Source: an uncultured archaeon (GTDB lineage Archaea; Thermoproteota; Nitrososphaeria; Nitrososphaerales; CALBXV01). Taken from it: DNA of 8,763 bases. The notes under the pieces were generated by a model. It did no database searches. It was not told the DNA's origin and was given only the letters and a program-made list of their open reading frames with translations. The stretch lies in contig CALBXV010000145.1 in assembly GCA_937890045.1 (NCBI GenBank), positions 1 through 8,763 on the forward strand, given 5' to 3'. This document shows positions 5,929 through 8,763 of the stretch, one piece after another. Position 1 is the first letter of the stretch. Each line of letters starts with the position of its first letter. A program made the translations under genes and the position numbers.

Positions 5929-7368
5929 CTATGGTGTTGGAAAAATGGTTTTCTTATACTTGCTAAATGCAGTATCACCCATCTTCTGGTTACACTCATT
6001 GTGTAATACCCGAAGATTCTTTTTGGTTGATACACCACCTTTTTTAATACCATGCGAATGTGGAATATCGTGCCCCTTTACCGCATCTGCATACGATAAA
6101 GATTCTTCACAAAGTTCACATACTTCGCCAACTTTTCTCCAACGTTCATAAAGGTCTTCATCAGATACTACTCTTTTTGGATCCTTTATAACAACACCTG
6201 CTACATCAGGGTCATCTACTAGAGGTTTGAGAAAATAGTCAGTCCTCAATTTAAGATGTTCTTCTGTTTTACCTAATCTGGTTAAATTAGAATATGGTGT
6301 TTCGCCCATACCCAACTGTTTCATCCAATTAGGTAAAGTCTTTTCTTTGATATGAATATCCATAAAATACTTTATGAATTTATCATAATCTTTGATCTGA
6401 ACACTAGCCCTACGAAGTTCTGTAACAACCATATACAAATTATAGAGAACATTTCTTACCATATATTTACGGTAATTTCCAGTTTTCAATAACTTAAATA
6501 TAGTATCCAAGTTAGTCTTAACTATTTTACCAAGAGGTTTAGTGTCTGCTATGCTCGTAGGATTTTTCAATCCTTCTACCATAGTATCAGCTATTCCATA
6601 TGCGTGTTTGAAAACACTTTCATAATAGAGTTTATCTAATACACCTCTTGCTATTCCATTGGATATATCTTCTTCGTAAATGAGCAGTTGTGTTAACAAC
6701 TCATCATACGATTGTCTAGCTGGTGTAAAGTTAACATAAACTCCTTTGTTGTTATTAACTTCCAACAATGGGTGTATACTACCATTATAATTGAATCCCC
6801 TACTGGTAATACCTCTTGATGTTGATCTAACCCAAGCGGCTAAATCAGAACGCGTACAGTTCCGTATCTCTTGGGCTTTCATATCATTTAGATTATTCAA
6901 TTTGAAAAATAAGTCAGCCATTTCCCAATCAGTTCCTTCAACTTCAACCATTGCTAAAGTATGATTTAAAAATATGTCTGTTAGCCAATCGTATTCTTTC
7001 GCACGCAACTCATCATAGAGTATGTTGCCAAAATTACGACTGCCATATTGATCACTAATTTCAAAAGAAGGCGACTTAAATTTACCATCAATAAAGTCAA
7101 TTAGAGTGCGCAACCTTTGTTGCCCATCTACTACTTCATAGATAACATTTCCTTTGTCGTCTATATTTCTTCTGAGATATATTAAGGGTAAGATACCACC
7201 ACTAAGGATGGTGCGAATTAGATCCTGTTGCCAACGTTTGTTTGTATTAGCAACATAATCTCTTTGATATTCGGCGTCGAACATTAAAGCCTTTCGGATT
7301 GTATAAATATAATCAATCGTATAAGGTCTTTGATCTTCGGTTTCACCGACGATTAGTTTAGAATTCAT
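5929..7368 (-). CDS. DUF262-HNH endonuclease (GmrSD-like)
   Basis: This 479-aa protein is a fusion. The N-terminal DUF262 (ParB/Srx-like) domain spans about 15-230 with YQRDYV (34-39) and the signature DGQQR (81-85), which in relatives binds or hydrolyses nucleotides. A helical middle follows (about 230-400). The C-terminal HNH nuclease (about 415-465) has C417-x2-C420, GHDIPH (432-437), N451 and H456-x2-C459, so its metal and zinc ligands appear intact. Relatives include GmrSD type IV restriction enzymes that attack modified DNA, BREX-associated BrxU, and many unstudied phage proteins. The ATG has the best ribosome-binding site in the window (AGGAGA six bases upstream) and a long leader. The unit is bounded by its own promoter-like site and a terminator. 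Possible roles are attack on competing phage or host DNA, or homing; the sequence does not choose. Family call firm, target unknown. Confidence 0.9.
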   Translation of the reverse strand: MNSKLIVGETEDQRPYTIDYIYTIRKALMFDAEYQRDYVANTNKRWQQDLIRTILSGGILPLIYLRRNIDDKGNVIYEVVDGQQRLRTLIDFIDGKFKSPSFEISDQYGSRNFGNILYDELRAKEYDWLTDIFLNHTLAMVEVEGTDWEMADLFFKLNNLNDMKAQEIRNCTRSDLAAWVRSTSRGITSRGFNYNGSIHPLLEVNNNKGVYVNFTPARQSYDELLTQLLIYEEDISNGIARGVLDKLYYESVFKHAYGIADTMVEGLKNPTSIADTKPLGKIVKTNLDTIFKLLKTGNYRKYMVRNVLYNLYMVVTELRRASVQIKDYDKFIKYFMDIHIKEKTLPNWMKQLGMGETPYSNLTRLGKTEEHLKLRTDYFLKPLVDDPDVAGVVIKDPKRVVSDEDLYERWRKVGEVCELCEESLSYADAVKGHDIPHSHGIKKGGVSTKKNLRVLHNECNQKMGDTAFSKYKKTIFPTP

Positions 7369-7374
7369 TACGAA

Positions 7375-7380
7375 TCTCCT
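7375..7380 (-). promoter_or_regulatory. ribosome-binding site of the DUF262-HNH gene
   Basis: AGGAGA on the minus strand, six bases before the ATG at 7368, is the strongest Shine-Dalgarno match in the window. Most neighbouring genes rely on overlap coupling, so this gene looks set for independent translation. Confidence 0.8.
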
Positions 7381-7392
7381 TTTTTTACTATG

Positions 7393-7475
7393 TTTTAATT
7401 TAACTAATTAAAAGGATAAATCCAATTCAGTTAAATCATTAACTATCGCTTTCTTTTTTTCTGAAGGAAGAAAGC
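7393..7475 (-). other. structured leader of the nuclease gene
   Basis: Within the non-coding 7369-7559 interval are three inverted repeats. GCTTTCTT (7448-7455) pairs with AAGAAAGC (7468-7475). GTTAA (7430-7434) pairs with TTAAC (7439-7443). TTTTAATT (7393-7400) pairs with AATTAAAA (7406-7413). None is followed by a good U tract, so they are not plain terminators. They may control translation or stability of the nuclease message, or be chance in AT-rich DNA. No convincing gene was found in the interval. Confidence 0.35.
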
Positions 7476-7513
7476 CAATACTTGCAAAGAATCCTTCATA
7501 TCTAATTTAATAG

Positions 7514-7551
7514 TTCGGTTATATATATAATCGAATTTCGTGAAAACGCAA
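7514..7551 (-). promoter_or_regulatory. putative promoter overlapped by a 22-bp near-palindrome
   Basis: TTGCGT (7551-7546) and TATATA (7527-7522) on the minus strand are 18 bases apart, a plausible promoter for the nuclease gene. The bases 7514-7535, TTCG-g-TTATATATATAA-t-CGAA on the plus strand, are a palindrome broken at one position pair and cover the -10. This is the arrangement expected of a repressor operator. It would leave a leader of roughly 150 bases before the ATG at 7368. Confidence 0.45.
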
Positions 7552-7559
7552 CTTATTTT

Positions 7560-7727
7560 TTAGAAGTGGATTTGTGGTTGTATTATATAATAAGTATATA
7601 ACACTCCTAACACAATCCATAAAGCTATTTTTAATTTTTCTTTTGTTATATCCCATTGGATATATTTTGTTCTGGTATGTCTATCTACCTTAATAATTTT
7701 TTTATTACCAAATACATTCCGTGACAT
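7560..7727 (-). CDS. 55-aa single-pass membrane protein
   Basis: An ATG at 7727, three bases after the stop of the 150-aa gene, opens a 55-codon frame ending TAA at 7560. The first 32 residues are basic and polar (MSRNVFGNKKIIKVDRHTRT and on). Residues about 33-50 (LKIALWIVLGVLYTYYII) form one membrane helix close to the C-terminus, suggesting a tail-anchored topology with the basic part in the cytoplasm. AAGGA lies 13 bases before the ATG, a long spacing. It ends the upstream four-gene chain just before the promoter of the nuclease gene. No family was recognised. Confidence 0.6.
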   Translation of the reverse strand: MSRNVFGNKKIIKVDRHTRTKYIQWDITKEKLKIALWIVLGVLYTYYIIQPQIHF

Positions 7728-7730
7728 TAT

Positions 7731-8183
7731 TTAGAGTTTGTCCTTTATATCCAAAGTCCTATTTTGTGCAAAACTATCAATAACATCTTTAGCTTCTCTC
7801 AATGTAACTTGTTCTCCCATATGTGTAGACATTATCTCTCTATAATACTTAATAGCATTTATCTTCTGACCTTTATCTATATACTCTTCAAGTTGTTCTT
7901 GTATTTCTAACAATTCTAAATTATCCCATTTGCCACTTAGTATCATATTTCTAATTTTCCAAAACCTATTAGAGTCTTTCATAATCCTAATTATATCTTC
8001 CCGTTGACTATTTGGATCTGGAACGTTTATACCATTAAGTGTACTTATCAAATATCTTATATTTTCTTGGTTCTGAATTATATGATGGCTAAACAAAGCT
8101 TTATCACTTGGTATATCAGGTTCTGTTCTATCAATTAAATCAGTTAGCAACTCTAATCTTTCTATTACTTTAGCTTTATCCAT
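7731..8183 (-). CDS. hypothetical protein with L7/L12 C-terminal-like motif
   Basis: This 150-aa protein is mostly helical. Residues 105-139, from GQKINAIKYYREI to LREAKDVIDSFA, follow the ribosomal L7/L12 C-terminal pattern K-I-x-x-I-K-x-x-R-E ... L-x-E-A-K-x-x-(V/I). In L7/L12 that domain contacts translation factors; similar short domains occur in unrelated bacterial proteins and their role is less clear. Residues 1-100 were not recognised. The ATG at 8183 overlaps the upstream stop by eight bases (ATGGATAA). Whether it touches host ribosomes or factors is speculation from the motif alone. Confidence 0.8.
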   Translation of the reverse strand: MDKAKVIERLELLTDLIDRTEPDIPSDKALFSHHIIQNQENIRYLISTLNGINVPDPNSQREDIIRIMKDSNRFWKIRNMILSGKWDNLELLEIQEQLEEYIDKGQKINAIKYYREIMSTHMGEQVTLREAKDVIDSFAQNRTLDIKDKL

Positions 8184-8505
8184 TATGTTTTTCTTTTATA
8201 TAAAGTTGTCCATGTTTATCACAAACCTTATTCACCATAGTTAATGTCTCTCCACCAAGACAATCTGGACACCAACATTGGTCAGTACCATATTCAGGGT
8301 GATTAAGCTTAAATCTTTCCATACACTCACTATGAGTTTCTTCTCTTAGCATTCCCTTTTTTTCTAAGGACATACCATGAATCCAATTCTCAGGTTGAAT
8401 AATTCTCTGTCGTCTGATAGGCATCATATGTACATCTTCTAAATGGTCATAGAATCCGTGTCCAGTTTCTACTACTGCTGTACATAATAGACATTTAGTT
8501 TTCAT
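8176..8505 (-). CDS. zinc-finger protein with C2H2 and ribbon motifs
   Basis: This 109-aa protein starts MKTKCLLC. It holds a classic C2H2 spacing, C5-x2-C8-x12-H21-x4-H26, and a second cluster near the C-terminus, C77, C79, C82 with C95-x2-H98. Two zinc sites are likely, which favours nucleic-acid or protein binding. Start: the frame is open to an ATG at 8667, but that would add 54 residues lying wholly over the previous gene. The ATG at 8505 is one base past that gene's TAA (TAAAATG) and is clearly better. No named family was recognised. The next gene overlaps its stop. Confidence 0.8.
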   Translation of the reverse strand: MKTKCLLCTAVVETGHGFYDHLEDVHMMPIRRQRIIQPENWIHGMSLEKKGMLREETHSECMERFKLNHPEYGTDQCWCPDCLGGETLTMVNKVCDKHGQLYIKEKHNG

Positions 8506-8506
8506 T

Positions 8507-8761
8507 TTATGCAGTATGTAATGTTTCTGCAAAGTTAGAATCTGGAACAGATTCTTCAATAGGTGGTAAATACCAAGTAGAATCTTGTTCTGTTGGTGGT
8601 AAATAAAATGGTGGGGTCTCTGTATCAGTAGTATCTGGTTCTGTATACAACCCAATCTTTTGTTCAAACCTATTCAACGAGTCTTCTAAAGTCCCGTTGT
8701 AATCCTTATATAGTATAACTGTTGCTAGTACTATATGAAAATAAAACCATGTTAAGTTCAT
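8507..8761 (-). CDS. N-terminally anchored proline-rich small protein
   Basis: Residues 3-19 of this 84-aa protein (LTWFYFHIVLATVILYK) form one membrane anchor or uncleaved signal. An acidic, Thr/Pro-rich tail follows with two copies of YLPP (53-56 and 64-67), 11 residues apart, which reflect a 33-base tandem repeat. There are no cysteines for a lipid anchor. It could be an inner-membrane protein with a short periplasmic tail; a lysis or superinfection role is possible but not shown. The ATG lies two bases from the window edge, so its ribosome-binding site is outside view and a longer gene is possible. Confidence 0.7.
   Translation of the reverse strand: MNLTWFYFHIVLATVILYKDYNGTLEDSLNRFEQKIGLYTEPDTTDTETPPFYLPPTEQDSTWYLPPIEESVPDSNFAETLHTA
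8562..8605. repeat. 33-base-period repeat within the proline-rich gene
   Basis: GGTGGTAAATA occurs at 8562-8572 and again at 8595-8605, exactly 33 bases apart and in frame. It encodes the repeated YLPP segments. This looks like a small tandem duplication inside the tail of the 84-aa protein that has since diverged between the exact 11-base blocks. Confidence 0.6.
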
Positions 8762-8763
8762 TT

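Noticed and set aside
5945..6151. 68-codon plus-strand frame
   Set aside because: It is opposite the HNH motif of the nuclease gene, whose catalytic residues show the minus strand is the coding one.
7443..7499. 18-codon frame in the nuclease leader
   Set aside because: Short, no ribosome-binding site, and it runs through the inverted repeat at 7448-7475; better explained as leader sequence.
8506..8667. 54-codon N-terminal extension of the zinc-finger gene
   Set aside because: It duplicates the space of the 84-aa gene in another frame, and an ATG lies one base after that gene's stop.
1..8763. tRNA genes, CRISPR array, insertion sequence or integrase site
   Set aside because: No cloverleaf, regularly spaced repeats, transposase motifs or paired terminal repeats with target duplication were found on reading both strands.

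Overview
This is an AT-rich, tightly packed window in which every credible gene lies on the minus strand, so transcription runs from the right end to the left. Short genes overlap or abut (TAATG, TAGTG, TAAATG and ATGGATAA junctions), there are many small hypothetical proteins and several zinc-binding ones, and no ribosomal, tRNA or housekeeping genes. This points to a tailed-phage genome, most likely a large T4-like myovirus of an aquatic or marine host. The host and the phage genus cannot be fixed from this window. No virion structural gene is present.

Layout in transcription order. (1) 8761-7560, four small genes: an N-terminally anchored proline-rich protein, a C2H2/zinc-ribbon protein, a 150-aa protein whose C-terminus resembles the L7/L12 C-terminal domain, and a 55-aa membrane protein. 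(2) 7559-5841, an apparently self-contained unit: a promoter-like site overlapped by a 22-bp near-palindrome, a roughly 150-nt structured leader, a strong ribosome-binding site, a 479-aa DUF262-HNH nuclease of the GmrSD-like type, and a long hairpin terminator. (3) 5832-4085, a new promoter followed by six overlapping or abutting small genes: a 34-aa membrane peptide, a 64-aa zinc ribbon, a 222-aa zinc-ribbon protein with an acidic tail, a 78-aa acidic protein, an 86-aa Cys/His protein and a 95-aa ASCH-domain protein. (4) 3957-2753, an 80-aa protein, a 4-helix DMT/SMR-like membrane protein and a HAD-family nucleotidase-like protein, coupled end to end. (5) 2739-2451, a promoter-like site and an 80-aa protein. 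(6) 2387-1, a 767-aa protein joining an HExxH metallopeptidase-like region to a C-terminal VWA domain with a complete MIDAS (CobT-like), followed by the first 16 codons of another gene.

The most distinctive points are the isolated DUF262-HNH nuclease unit with its operator-like palindrome, a sigma70-like module present twice at the 5' end of the VWA gene (once upstream, once inside the coding region), and the ribosomal-L7/L12-like domain in a phage protein. The DUF262-HNH protein could act in inter-phage competition, host DNA attack or homing; the sequence does not decide between these. Several starts were moved from the longest open frame to internal ATG codons because these fit stop/start coupling better.
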